Shown here: piece by piece, positions 1 through 7,888 of the stretch
Numbering within the stretch: position 1 is the first letter of the stretch
Layout: every line of letters starts with the position of its first letter
Program-made: the position numbers and the translations under genes
The notes under the pieces: model-generated
What the model was told of the DNA's origin: nothing
Databases searched by the model: none
Seen by the model: the letters and a program-made list of their open reading frames with translations, nothing else
Origin: Prevotellaceae bacterium
Lineage (GTDB): Bacteria > Bacteroidota > Bacteroidia > Bacteroidales > UBA932
NCBI GenBank assembly: GCA_031275825.1
Contig: JAISOH010000002.1
Span: forward strand, 1-35,368
Direction: 5' to 3'
DNA length: 35,368 nucleotides

Positions 1-63
1 GATTTTTGTCAATTTATCAAAAATAATTTTGTAATTTTGCAGCAGATTGTTCATTGTATTTAA

Positions 64-567
64 TTATCTTATAATCATGCAAATATACGACATTTTTGTC
101 AAATGAACAATCTTTTTTATATTTTTTTCCAAATGTACAACGGGTGTAAAAATGCGGAACAAATCTTTGCAAGTTTTGTAAAGGCAATACGCAGAACCTG
201 TCAGAATTGGCAAAACAGCGGATTGTTTGCTTAAATGAATTGCATTGCAAAGCAAGTCAATGTTTAATCCGTTTGGAATTACAAAAATGACAATTACAGA
301 TAAAGTTTCAAAAACGATTGAGTGTTTATAATAATCTTTAATTCGGTGTAATTCAGTTTTGTATGATTTATTTTTTGTGTCCCAAAGTTTTTTTCGCAAA
401 GGGGAACTAAACAAAATAGAAAGCGAAGATATTTTAAAACCAATCATTATTGACAGATAAGTGATTAAGTCGGAATAACCGTCAAACTCACAATCAAACA
501 GAAATAAACCGCCAATGAAAGAAGCGGAAAATATAATCCAAAACCATATTAAATCTTTGCCTTTCAT
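64..567 (-). CDS. Small four-helix membrane protein, last gene of the EcoRV-like operon
   Basis: This 167-residue protein is not recognised as a named family. It shows about four hydrophobic segments: near residues 6-24, 31-55, 84-105 and 115-135. A basic, charged stretch (KKLWDTKNKSYKTELHR) lies between the second and third, and the tail is basic. Its ATG overlaps the stop of the preceding gene (ATGA), which suggests translational coupling and a joint function. A soluble protein followed by a four-helix membrane protein recalls the layout of lambda RexA-RexB and of Kiwa KwaA-KwaB. I claim only the layout, not homology. It could act as a membrane effector of an accessory anti-phage pair, or be unrelated to defence. 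Confidence 0.7.
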   Translation of the reverse strand: MKGKDLIWFWIIFSASFIGGLFLFDCEFDGYSDLITYLSIMIGFKISSLSILFSSPLRKKLWDTKNKSYKTELHRIKDYYKHSIVFETLSVIVIFVIPNGLNIDLLCNAIHLSKQSAVLPILTGSAYCLYKTCKDLFRIFTPVVHLEKNIKKIVHLTKMSYICMIIR

Positions 568-1359
568 TTGTTTATTTCTTTCAATAGATTATCTCGAACT
601 TCATCTATTTTTATTTTGCCATTTTCGTCTTTGTTTGCGGATATGTTGATTTTTTGCTGAAATGTATCAACATTGTAAATCGTTTCAAAACCACTGTCAT
701 CTGTTCCGCAAATAACCAAAGAATCAATGTGGCTATCTTGTTTTGCTTGAAAAATATTTTTAATAAAATCAACGATATTTTCTTTCTTGCACTTTGCAGA
801 AATAGTGAACTTATCGGGTGCATCTGTTCCTGTTAAATCCTTTAATGCCTGCTTTTTAGTGCTGTCGTTGCTAAATAGATTGTTTATGTGTGTAAAACTA
901 ATCTCATTGCACGATTGCAATGTGTTTAGAAATTCTTCTCTGTCTTTGAATAAGTTTTTGATTTTATAATCAGTGCTTAATTTTTCTTTCAGAATTGATT
1001 CAAGCAAACTTTTCTTTTTTGAATTTGAAACATACAATCTTTGTTTTGCATAATGAAACAGAAAAAATGCTTGATTGTTTAGTTCTGTTTCTTCTGTGGT
1101 ACGTTGATTTGGCGTTTTTTCCCCTGTATTCACATTTGTTACATTTTCATCTCTTGGTTCAGGATTACCAAAATAGCAAATAAAGAAAGCATAATCATCG
1201 TTTTTTTTCAATGGCAATCTCGTAATAAGTTTTGTCTCTCGTAAATGAAAAACTCTCTTCCAAAGCACCAAACGACTCTTTTGTTGGTGTTACAAATCTT
1301 TCGCCTCGTTCTTTGCTTTCTTCTATTAATTGCATTATTGAAAAAGGAACTTCTGCCAT
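564..1359 (-). pseudogene. Frameshifted soluble protein of unknown function (A8 tract)
   Basis: The ORF track gives only the 3' part (564-1271) with an artificial start. A better start is the ATG at 1359, 12 nt after the methyltransferase stop. That frame reads MAEVPFSIMQLIEESKERGE and runs 54 codons to a TGA at 1195-1197. It breaks at a run of eight A (1201-1208). With seven A the frame would pass through AIEKNDDYAFF into the long downstream ORF, giving about 264 residues. The product is soluble and charged, with no motif I recognise. It overlaps the four-helix membrane gene by 4 bp. The break could be a mutation, a phase-variable switch, recoding or a sequencing error. Confidence 0.7.
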
Positions 1360-1371
1360 AACTATTTATAT

Positions 1372-2286
1372 TTATTCCATCTCTAAACTTAATTGTTTAA
1401 AATTTGACTTCGCTCTGCGAGTATGTTTCGCAAAATCTTTCACATCAAAATTGCAAACCAACGCCTCAACAACTTCTCGGCGGTTTTCAAGGTTTGCGCC
1501 GTTGTGATAAAAATGGTCTTTTGTCAGAACATTAAATTTGCCCCAATATTTTGTAATCATTTCATTTTCACGATAATCGTTGTGGTGCCAAGTAGAAAGA
1601 ACAAATTTTGCCTTCGTTTCGCTCAATAAATGAAACAGATTTTCCTCGTCTTTCTCTGTCCAACCGTTGTAATAATCGGTGTGGCGACCGTAATATGGGG
1701 GGTCGCAATAAATTATGTCGTCTTCTGTGGCAAGCGGGATAATTTCTGTGAAATTTGTATTGTAAAACTGCCAATCTGGTTCGGGTTGTACGATTTGCGA
1801 AACTGCACTTAATTGATTGACAATCTTTGTTATATATGCTTGTGCAAATCTGTCGGGCTTTTTGCAAAACGGAATATTCCAATTTCCTTTACTGCCGAAA
1901 CGCATCATTCCGTTGAAACCTGCTCGCGAAAGAAAAATAAAATCGTAAGGCGAATGTTCTCCGCTGTTAAAACGAGTTCTAACGGTTAAATAATGTTCGT
2001 AGCCGTTATTGTCTGCCTCTCGCAAAAGTTTTCCTTCTTGTTCAAGATACTGTTTCATTGCAGAAACGGTAATTAAATTTTCTTGTACCGACTTATAAAA
2101 GTTGATAATGTGCGGATTCGTGTCGTTAAGAATGGCTTTTTTGTAGCCCGAATTGAACGCCACAACGCCTGTTCCCAGAAACGGCTCAATCCATCGCCCG
2201 CTGACTTTCGGGGCAACTTCTTTTATCCAAGGAACAAGTTTAGTTTTAATTCCCTGACTTTTAATCGGTGGCACAACTACTTTCAT
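1372..2286 (-). CDS. M.EcoRV-like adenine-N6 DNA methyltransferase (Dam/alpha class)
   Basis: This 304-residue enzyme should transfer a methyl group from S-adenosylmethionine to adenine and so protect DNA from the EcoRV-like nuclease encoded just upstream. Motif order is alpha class: VPPIKSQGIKTKLVPW near residues 5-20, SAM-binding EPFLGTG at 34-40, catalytic DPPY at 195-198, and STWHHNDYRE near 236. VPPIKSQGIKTKLVP, FNGM.RF and CKKP.RFAQAYITKI match M.EcoRV closely from memory, more closely than they match Dam. The start lies 1 nt after the nuclease stop, so the pair is co-translated. Predicted target GATATC is by homology only. Confidence 0.92.
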   Translation of the reverse strand: MKVVVPPIKSQGIKTKLVPWIKEVAPKVSGRWIEPFLGTGVVAFNSGYKKAILNDTNPHIINFYKSVQENLITVSAMKQYLEQEGKLLREADNNGYEHYLTVRTRFNSGEHSPYDFIFLSRAGFNGMMRFGSKGNWNIPFCKKPDRFAQAYITKIVNQLSAVSQIVQPEPDWQFYNTNFTEIIPLATEDDIIYCDPPYYGRHTDYYNGWTEKDEENLFHLLSETKAKFVLSTWHHNDYRENEMITKYWGKFNVLTKDHFYHNGANLENRREVVEALVCNFDVKDFAKHTRRAKSNFKQLSLEME

Positions 2287-2287
2287 A

Positions 2288-3100
2288 TCAGGATTTTTTA
2301 GAGATTTTGGTTAATAAATCTGTGCGACTTTTGAACTCTAAAAAATTCTTCAAACTTGTAATTTTTACGGTTTTGCCGTCTTTGAGCATTGTTGCATTGC
2401 CGAAATTCATCCAATACTCGTCAAACCATTCTTCGCCGAGCTGGCTGAAAATACCGTTTTCGTTCTTTAAATCCTCAAAATTTAGCGTACAACCAATATT
2501 TGCAGTGTTTCCCGAACCTTGTTTGTCGCTTGCGATTTTCCATTTTTCGGCGGCAAAAAATTCAAAATCTTTTACGACAGACACAATTGATTTCAATTTG
2601 CTAATATCTAAAATTTCTCTTTCGGAAGTTTCAACTCTCGTGTAAATGATACCCAAACAATAATGTCCTGCATACTGATTATAAGGAAATTGAATGTTTT
2701 TTTGCTTGTCGCGTTCTTTGAAATATGCACCGTGTGAGCCAAGCGTAAAACTTGCTATACCACTCTTTTTGCGACAAGTTGTTTTCAAATCAACGGCAAA
2801 TTTTATGCTATCGTCCAATTTATTGACAAAAGTAAGATCGGGATAATAGTTTTGCTGTTCGGCAAGGATTATATTGTAGCCAATTTCTTCTGCAAACTGA
2901 ATTATCTGCGGGAATATATGAATTTCAAGAATTTTAGACACGATTTTCGTGTCAGACGAAATGGTATAAATGTTTTTATAAACATCAATGAAACCTTTGA
3001 TAGACCATTCGCCTGTTTCAGTCGCCACATAATTCTGCAACTTTTCGGCAAAACCGTCTAACTTTTTCTTGAACTGTATTTTATATTCTGTTTTTGTCAT
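2288..3100 (-). CDS. EcoRV-like type II restriction endonuclease
   Basis: This 270-residue protein (EcoRV is about 245) is predicted to cut unmethylated GATATC. Collinear matches to EcoRV, from memory, include SDTK at residues 49-52, QQNYYPDLT at 82-90, VDLKTT at 103-108, FTLG, PYNQYAGH and YTRVET, and later GSGNTANIG. The catalytic set is visible: D88 in YPD, then D104 and K106 in DLK, matching EcoRV D74, D90 and K92. Glu59 may match EcoRV E45. It is followed by the cognate methyltransferase after 1 nt. A -7 element (TACCTTTG) lies 25 nt upstream of the start, so the R-M pair may have its own promoter apart from the integrase operon. Confidence 0.92.
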   Translation of the reverse strand: MTKTEYKIQFKKKLDGFAEKLQNYVATETGEWSIKGFIDVYKNIYTISSDTKIVSKILEIHIFPQIIQFAEEIGYNIILAEQQNYYPDLTFVNKLDDSIKFAVDLKTTCRKKSGIASFTLGSHGAYFKERDKQKNIQFPYNQYAGHYCLGIIYTRVETSEREILDISKLKSIVSVVKDFEFFAAEKWKIASDKQGSGNTANIGCTLNFEDLKNENGIFSQLGEEWFDEYWMNFGNATMLKDGKTVKITSLKNFLEFKSRTDLLTKISKKS

Positions 3101-3124
3101 AAAATCAAATATTTATTTTGGGCG

Positions 3125-3132
3125 CAAAGGTA
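3125..3132 (-). promoter_or_regulatory. Bacteroidetes -7 element for the EcoRV-like operon
   Basis: On the minus strand the short gap before the nuclease reads TACCTTTG, an exact match to the Bacteroidetes -7 consensus TAnnTTTG. It ends 24 nt before the nuclease ATG. I do not see a clear -33 TTG element at the proper distance. Confidence 0.55.
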
Positions 3133-3143
3133 CGCAAATTTTC

Positions 3144-4337
3144 TCATTTTCCCCACATTTCTAAAAATTTCAAAATATTATCCCAACCAACTATTACGCT
3201 AACTATCAATGTTATAAAGGCAATTACGATACTGATTAACATACCTTTATTTGCCTTCTTCGATTTTATGTAAGTTGCAGCATTGGCTTTGTAGATTTCT
3301 TTTTGTTCGGCAAGCCAACTGTGAAGTTGGCGAGCGACAGAAGAAGTAAGCAATATGGCGACTTCGGGCGTTGTTGCGGGAAAATCGGGAAGATTTTCAG
3401 CAATATTTTCAATTTCTGCGAGTGCCTCACGAGCGTTTGAAAGGGCGTTTAATTGTTGATTAAATGCCTGTTTTCTGTCTTTTAAAAGGGATTTTGAGAA
3501 ATTGGCATTGACAATTTCGGAAAAATCAGAAATAGTGGCGTTTTCTGCTTGCAAGAAAACAGTGTTTTCGAGCGCACAGATAACAGCGACAAGCGTGTTA
3601 TCTGTTGGCGTTCTTTCGAGGTCGCCGTAAAGTTGCGAAAGCAAATTTGAGGCGGCTGCACTGTCAAAATTACTGTATAACTGTTGTGCTTGGTGTATGT
3701 GCAGGGCTTTTTGATATGCTGCAGTTTCGTCCTCGTCGGCTTGCCGATTGAGGCGTAAAGCAAAGAAATCGGCAAACGAAATGTAATCTTGTTCGGACAG
3801 TAGCACACCGAACAGCAAAGTAATCTCAAAATAGAGTTTGACGATTTGCGAAAGCAAAACGGAAAAAATCGGGTTGGGCTGCGTGTGTTCCTGAATATTC
3901 TTTGCATAGCGGGCAAGCAAAGTAAGCACTTCTTTTACTTCCTGTTTGCCACAAATATCATCTTTCAGAATCTCAACCGACTGCAATAAACGAAGTTTAA
4001 TGCGGTGAGCTTCGGCGGTTATTACAAAGAAATAAAACCGCTGAATCAGCGTTGTCGCCGCAGGCAACGGCAATGCGATTTCAGGCGAGAAATAATCCGC
4101 CGCAACTTGCGTGTATTCCTGATTATTGAGGAATTGCGCAATATTTACCGGCACATCGGCATTGAAATTTACCTGTAAATTTCTGCAGATTACCTGCTGC
4201 AACCTGTTTTCGAGTTCGGGCAAAGTTGGCGGAATATCCGCTAACAAGCGCGAAATTTCGGCATACTCGGCAGGCGGTTGGTCGCCTTGCGGCTGCAATG
4301 AGCCGTGAATGATACTGTCGTATATTTTGAGTTCCAT
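3144..4337 (-). CDS. Tail-anchored protein of unknown function, integrase partner
   Basis: This 397-residue protein is not recognised. About 365 residues are predicted soluble and largely helical, followed by a basic stretch (IKSKKANKG) and one C-terminal membrane segment (about residues 371-390, MLISIVIAFITLIVSVIVGW). There is no signal peptide, so the body should face the cytoplasm. It starts 10 nt after the integrase stop and is probably co-transcribed with it. The reading frame looks richer in GC than the nuclease and methyltransferase genes beside it, which suggests that integrase and tail-anchored protein have one origin and the R-M pair another. A role as membrane-tethered defence effector or element-maintenance factor is conjecture. 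Confidence 0.75.
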   Translation of the reverse strand: MELKIYDSIIHGSLQPQGDQPPAEYAEISRLLADIPPTLPELENRLQQVICRNLQVNFNADVPVNIAQFLNNQEYTQVAADYFSPEIALPLPAATTLIQRFYFFVITAEAHRIKLRLLQSVEILKDDICGKQEVKEVLTLLARYAKNIQEHTQPNPIFSVLLSQIVKLYFEITLLFGVLLSEQDYISFADFFALRLNRQADEDETAAYQKALHIHQAQQLYSNFDSAAASNLLSQLYGDLERTPTDNTLVAVICALENTVFLQAENATISDFSEIVNANFSKSLLKDRKQAFNQQLNALSNAREALAEIENIAENLPDFPATTPEVAILLTSSVARQLHSWLAEQKEIYKANAATYIKSKKANKGMLISIVIAFITLIVSVIVGWDNILKFLEMWGK

Positions 4338-4347
4338 ACCTGTAATA

Positions 4348-5418
4348 TTATATTTTTATTTCAGGAAAACAATCTATCGCATCGCGTGCGCCTTTGTCGG
4401 TAATATTGGCGTAATGCTTGATTGTTGTTTGAACGGATTTATGTCCTAATAACTTGCTAACCTTGTAAATATCAACATCGTTTTCCAACAGGATAACACC
4501 AAAGGAATGGCGGGCAATGTGGAAATGTAAGGTCTTTTTTATCTTCAATTTGGCGGCAATACCTTTGAGAGCTTTGTCGCAGGTTTGCTGTAACGGCACA
4601 TCGAACACTTTCATATCATCGGCTTGCCGCTCGCCGAGCAGGGCGATTGCCTGCGGATTCATCGGCAAAAGAGTTACGCTTGTCTGCTTGCCTTTGCTCG
4701 TTTGGGTTTTCTGCTGCGAAAATTGTAACTTAAAATCAGGTGTTATATTGCCCCAAGTGAGGTTTTTAATGTCGGAATAACGCATACCGCAAAAGCACGA
4801 AAACAGAAAAACGCGCTTTACTTTCGTGTTGAGGTCGCTTTGTGCAATGCGTGAAATTTCGTCGGTTGTGAGATAATCGACAATGGTTTCCTGTTTCTTC
4901 GGGGCTTCCACATCAAGCAGCAAATCGGCGGGGACAATTTTTTCGGCGATTGCTCTTTTGATTGTTGTTCTCAACTTGGAAAAATAGCCGTTGGCGGTAT
5001 TGCCGTTGAGGTTTTTAGTCAGATATTCCGAAAAATCCTGCAAATGTTCTTTTGTCAGGTTTTGAATTTGGAAATCGTGCCCGCCTAAAAACTTGCGGAA
5101 ATGTTCGGTCATCATTTCGCCGCCTTTGGTGGTGCTGTTCGCGTCCAAATAGGCGATTACGGACTGTTTGCGCTTGTGCGCAGGCGTTATGCCACGCGGC
5201 TCGGCGATTAGTTGATTTTCGCGCTGATTGCGAATTTGCTGCGCTAATTTCAGACTTTCGCGGTTTGCCTCCCGCTCGGCTTTGGTGGGGCGGTCGGACA
5301 ACACGGTATAAAGTTTCAGGTATTCATAATGGCGTTTGCCGCCCTGAAACCAATCTAAATAGTAACTGCCGTTTCCGTCGGAAAGTTTCTTAACTCGAAG
5401 TTTTACAGTACTTTTCAT
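4348..5418 (-). CDS. Tyrosine recombinase / site-specific integrase
   Basis: The protein is a phage-type integrase with an N-terminal arm-type DNA-binding domain, a SAM-like core-binding domain (about residues 95-190 of the full ORF) and a C-terminal catalytic domain. The active-site series is complete in ORF numbering: R226 in CGMRYSD, H313 and R316 in HIARHSF, H339 in LLGHKS, and tyrosine nucleophile Y349 in IKHYAN. The architecture is typical of integrases on Bacteroidetes integrative elements. The ORF extends to 5457, but I prefer the internal ATG at 5418 (MKSTVKLRVKK), where the arm-domain strand usually begins. It probably mobilised this island; the attachment site is not visible. Confidence 0.92.
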   Translation of the reverse strand: MKSTVKLRVKKLSDGNGSYYLDWFQGGKRHYEYLKLYTVLSDRPTKAEREANRESLKLAQQIRNQRENQLIAEPRGITPAHKRKQSVIAYLDANSTTKGGEMMTEHFRKFLGGHDFQIQNLTKEHLQDFSEYLTKNLNGNTANGYFSKLRTTIKRAIAEKIVPADLLLDVEAPKKQETIVDYLTTDEISRIAQSDLNTKVKRVFLFSCFCGMRYSDIKNLTWGNITPDFKLQFSQQKTQTSKGKQTSVTLLPMNPQAIALLGERQADDMKVFDVPLQQTCDKALKGIAAKLKIKKTLHFHIARHSFGVILLENDVDIYKVSKLLGHKSVQTTIKHYANITDKGARDAIDCFPEIKI

Positions 5419-5501
5419 ATCTTTTTTACATAAATTCCTCACGCTCGGAAAATTCAAACAAGTTTGATTTTCACTCGCTTAATCGGAATTTTCTTGCACT
5501 G

Positions 5502-5509
5502 CAAAGGTA
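5502..5509 (-). promoter_or_regulatory. Bacteroidetes -7 element for the integrase
   Basis: The minus strand reads TACCTTTG, matching TAnnTTTG, about 83 nt upstream of the preferred integrase start at 5418. No convincing -33 TTG is seen. Confidence 0.5.
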
Positions 5510-5563
5510 CGAAAAAGGAACGATATAAGAAACGGTTTTGGCGAAAAAATGCACAAATAAGAG

Positions 5564-5607
5564 AAAAAAAGAGCAAGATAATGATTTTGTAAAAATTTTA
5601 TCTTGCT
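5564..5607 (-). terminator. Hairpin with T-run, possible minus-strand terminator or insulator
   Basis: A perfect 10-bp inverted repeat (AGCAAGATAA / TTATCTTGCT) encloses a 16-nt loop. Read on the minus strand, the stem is followed by CTTTTTTTC, as in a rho-independent terminator. It would stop leftward transcription just before the integrase promoter. No minus-strand gene ends here, so it may insulate the island. The stem is AT-rich, so strength is uncertain. Confidence 0.45.
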
Positions 5608-5715
5608 TATATATAGTTAATTATTTGTTTTTGACTTCTTTTGTTTTCGGGATTTTTAGAGGTGTGTTTTTGAAAGCAAATCACAACACGCTCAACTTGC
5701 AATTGAACGGTATAT

Positions 5716-6009
5716 TTGTTGTTTCGGGCTGTGTCTCCGAATATACGAGTCGGGATGAGTGTGAAAGGCAAAACCAAAATCTGTAAAACGGGGATAACTA
5801 TGGTCGGAAAAATGTTATATTTATGTGCGCTGTCAGCAAAAAGATACAGTAAAGCATTTCGGGAACTTTACGACCGGTCGGTAGAGCGCGGCAAAAGTAA
5901 AATACTCGCATAAATAGCGGTAGCAAACAAATTATTCCGGCAGGCATTCGCTATTATTAAAAACAAACGCATGTATGTTGATAAATTTTACCCAAAAAAT
6001 TTGCCTGTT
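5716..6009 (+). pseudogene. IS110-family transposase C-terminal remnant
   Basis: The plus-strand frame reads SPNIRVGMSVKGKTKICKTG, then YLCALSAKRYSKAFRELYDR and VERGKSKILA, stops at TAA (5911-5913), and continues in the same frame as IAVANKLFRQAFAIIKN. This matches the C-terminal (transposase_20) end of IS110-type transposases, where a G.S...ALIAVANKLL stretch is usual. The N-terminal RuvC-like half is missing and a TGA lies just upstream in frame, so this is a dead fragment. The similarity fades near 6009, where the interspersed repeat begins. Confidence 0.75.
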
Positions 6010-6029
6010 AACACAGTTCTTTGCAAAAA

Positions 6030-6171
6030 GCGAGGGCTTTACCCGAAGCGGGAAGCAATCTATTGACAATCAACATTTGGATTGCTTTGCCTAACGGCTC
6101 GCAATGACGTGTTGCTTCGTCGTTACTCTCCTCGCAATGACGTGTTTTTTCAATTATCCATTGTCAATTAT
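6030..6171. repeat. Interspersed intergenic repeat, copy A
   Basis: The stretch holds GAGGGCTTT, GAAGCAATC, GGATTGCTT, CTCGCAATGACGTG, a second CTCGCAATGACGTG and then TTTTTTCAATTATCCATT. The same blocks in the same order occur at 26369-26612. AGCAATC and GGATTGCT form inverted arms, so the unit may fold into a hairpin. It looks like a dispersed, non-coding palindromic repeat family; its true extent is unclear. The rest of the gap to 6273 shows nothing recognisable. Confidence 0.6.
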
Positions 6172-6273
6172 TCCGTACGGGGCAGCACACATTCGTCCAT
6201 TTCACATTCTATAATATGCAGTGCTTTCGGCATCGATGACAAACATGATATAAAGCCTGCGTTAATAATTTTC

Positions 6274-7674
6274 CTAAATTTTAAGTTTTATTTTCATTTT
6301 GCCGAGTACCCATGTTATTCCTGTTACGGCAAATGCAAATACGAGAGATTTTGCCAATCCTCCAAAGCCGGAACGCATAAATTCGGGATAACCGACAGCG
6401 GCAAGAGAAACAATACAGTACCAGATTGAAGGAATAAGATAGCATGTGAGAGTGGCTGTGCCTGCGGGCTTTATAGTGTTGAACCACGATTTTTTGTTTT
6501 TAATGTCGGTTAGCCAGTATATAAAAATCAATAGTGTAAACGAAATTGATATGCAGTAAAAAATCCATGTGCATGTTTCCTGCAGTTTTGATATTATAAA
6601 GTATCTGTGCGCAATGGTTGCCGCAGCAAACATCAGGGCAGCAACGGCAAGGCAGGATGAACATAATTTTTTGAATTTCTGTTTGCCCTCACTGTTTTGC
6701 ATTAGCAGCGATGCAATAATTCCTGAAAAGGCAAACGACTGAAAACTTCCGTTGCCCGGAATAAAACCTGCAATTTTCATATCTGTTGCCAGTCCTGTAT
6801 TTGCGGCAATACATAAAGATGTGAAAAATATCCATGCAATTATGTTTGGTAAAAATCTGTTTCTTGTAAATATAAAAATCACAGCCGTAAAAAAATAAGT
6901 CCAGCCAATCAATCCAAGTATCTGCCACCATCCCGGACGCAAACCGACCAAACCACCGGCATTTGCGCCTTTAAATAAAAACAGATAAAATATTATTATG
7001 GAAACTGCTGCGCTTATCAATAATTTTAATATGCTGCGGTTGCGTAAAAAACTTGCAGTTATTGGAACAATGGCGCAAATGGCAATTATCAGATATTGAA
7101 AAACATGTTGAGCGCTACCTGAAAATCCTATTGAAATGAAACCCGAAACTGTTTGCTGTTCTGTTGCTGCCGGTTTGCCTGCAAATATCAGTGCAAGCGT
7201 TGCAAGTATTATCCATCCGAGTATTTGCAATGCCGAAAATATTTTTTTTGCAATTCCTTCGGTTTTGGGATAAACGTTCCAAATCATAAAAAATGCGGCT
7301 ACAGATATTAATTTCAGCCATTGAGAAGCGATGCCGATGGCATTTGCGGTTTCGGTAAAACTGTTCATCGAAAAAAGTCCCATTGTCAAAAGCGCAACGG
7401 TTCGCTGCGCTATGTGGGCAAATATCTGCAAAGACGAATCGCCTTTGCTTATTCTGCTGTTTACGGCAAACGGTATCGACAGCCCGACGCAAAAGAGAAA
7501 ACAGGGAAAAACAATATCCGAAAGTCCGAGCATGTCTTCGTTTTTTGCCGCATGATGCAGCCAGTGCGGAACAGTATCGCCAAGCGCAGGAATATCGTTA
7601 ACAAAAATCATTAAAAGCATTGTCAGCGCTCTGAAAATATCTATTGATGCTATGCGTGTTGCGTGGTTTTTCAT
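6274..7674 (-). CDS. DUF5009 / NagX-like multi-pass membrane acyltransferase homologue
   Basis: This 466-residue integral membrane protein has roughly ten or more hydrophobic helices. Its N-terminus (RIASIDIFRALTMLLMIFVN followed by HWLHHA and DIVFPCFLFCVGLSIPF) matches the COG4299/DUF5009 family. That family is related to heparan-alpha-glucosaminide N-acetyltransferase and is common in Bacteroidetes beside glycan genes. The histidines in HWLHHA after the first helix sit where the acetyl-carrying His is expected, but I cannot assign it. Its start lies only 13 nt after the zinc-ribbon gene, so it may be read through from the peptidase/R-M run upstream. The substrate is unknown. Confidence 0.8.
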   Translation of the reverse strand: MKNHATRIASIDIFRALTMLLMIFVNDIPALGDTVPHWLHHAAKNEDMLGLSDIVFPCFLFCVGLSIPFAVNSRISKGDSSLQIFAHIAQRTVALLTMGLFSMNSFTETANAIGIASQWLKLISVAAFFMIWNVYPKTEGIAKKIFSALQILGWIILATLALIFAGKPAATEQQTVSGFISIGFSGSAQHVFQYLIIAICAIVPITASFLRNRSILKLLISAAVSIIIFYLFLFKGANAGGLVGLRPGWWQILGLIGWTYFFTAVIFIFTRNRFLPNIIAWIFFTSLCIAANTGLATDMKIAGFIPGNGSFQSFAFSGIIASLLMQNSEGKQKFKKLCSSCLAVAALMFAAATIAHRYFIISKLQETCTWIFYCISISFTLLIFIYWLTDIKNKKSWFNTIKPAGTATLTCYLIPSIWYCIVSLAAVGYPEFMRSGFGGLAKSLVFAFAVTGITWVLGKMKIKLKI

Positions 7675-7687
7675 GCAGGTTGAGATT

Positions 7688-7888
7688 TTACAATAAATCA
7701 GCGCCGTTTTTTAATTCTTCAGAACACTGGCGGCAATAAAGTTTAATTTCATCTTCAATAAATGGAGAATTAATCAATACTAATTCATTTTCTATAATTT
7801 CATATATATCATAACGATTAGGTTGCGAAATAAATTCCGTTGAACCGCATTTACAGGGTTTGATTTTTTTATTTTTAGATGATTTCAT
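7688..7888 (-). CDS. Small zinc-ribbon-like protein attached to the second R-M unit
   Basis: This 66-residue protein begins with a lysine-rich stretch, then has CKCGSTEF near residues 13-20 and CRQCSEELKNG near residue 52, giving CxC and CxxC pairs that could bind one zinc ion. The centre is acidic (ENELVLINSPFIEDEIKLYC). Its start overlaps the 3' end of the candidate nuclease gene by 14 bp, so the two are translationally linked. I do not recognise the family. Possible roles are an R-M controller-like or accessory protein, or a passenger. It is short but cysteine spacing and overlap argue for a real gene. Confidence 0.65.
   Translation of the reverse strand: MKSSKNKKIKPCKCGSTEFISQPNRYDIYEIIENELVLINSPFIEDEIKLYCRQCSEELKNGADLL

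Larger units (their letters stand above)
64..5457 (-). mobile_element. Putative integrase-bearing defence island (left end outside window or undefined)
   Basis: All six genes run on the minus strand. They begin with a tyrosine recombinase and continue with a tail-anchored unknown protein, an EcoRV-like R-M pair and a soluble/membrane gene pair. An IS110 remnant lies just outside the integrase end. Spacing is tight: 10 nt after the integrase, 1 nt between nuclease and methyltransferase, 12 nt to the next gene, and then a 4-bp overlap. I see no tRNA or att repeats, so the boundaries are inferred and the left edge may lie beyond the window. The grouping could instead be a chance cluster of defence genes. 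Confidence 0.45.

Noticed and set aside
17-250. 77-residue minus-strand ORF overlapping the four-helix membrane gene
   Set aside because: It overlaps the membrane gene in another frame; the membrane gene has the coupled start and a convincing helix pattern.
5538-5786. 82-residue plus-strand ORF after the integrase
   Set aside because: It spans the hairpin and starts of the IS110 remnant in another frame; the composition is not protein-like and the transposase frame explains the 3' part.
7115-7492. 125-residue minus-strand ORF within the DUF5009 gene
   Set aside because: It is an alternative-frame shadow rich in Cys, Arg and Asn, with no start context.
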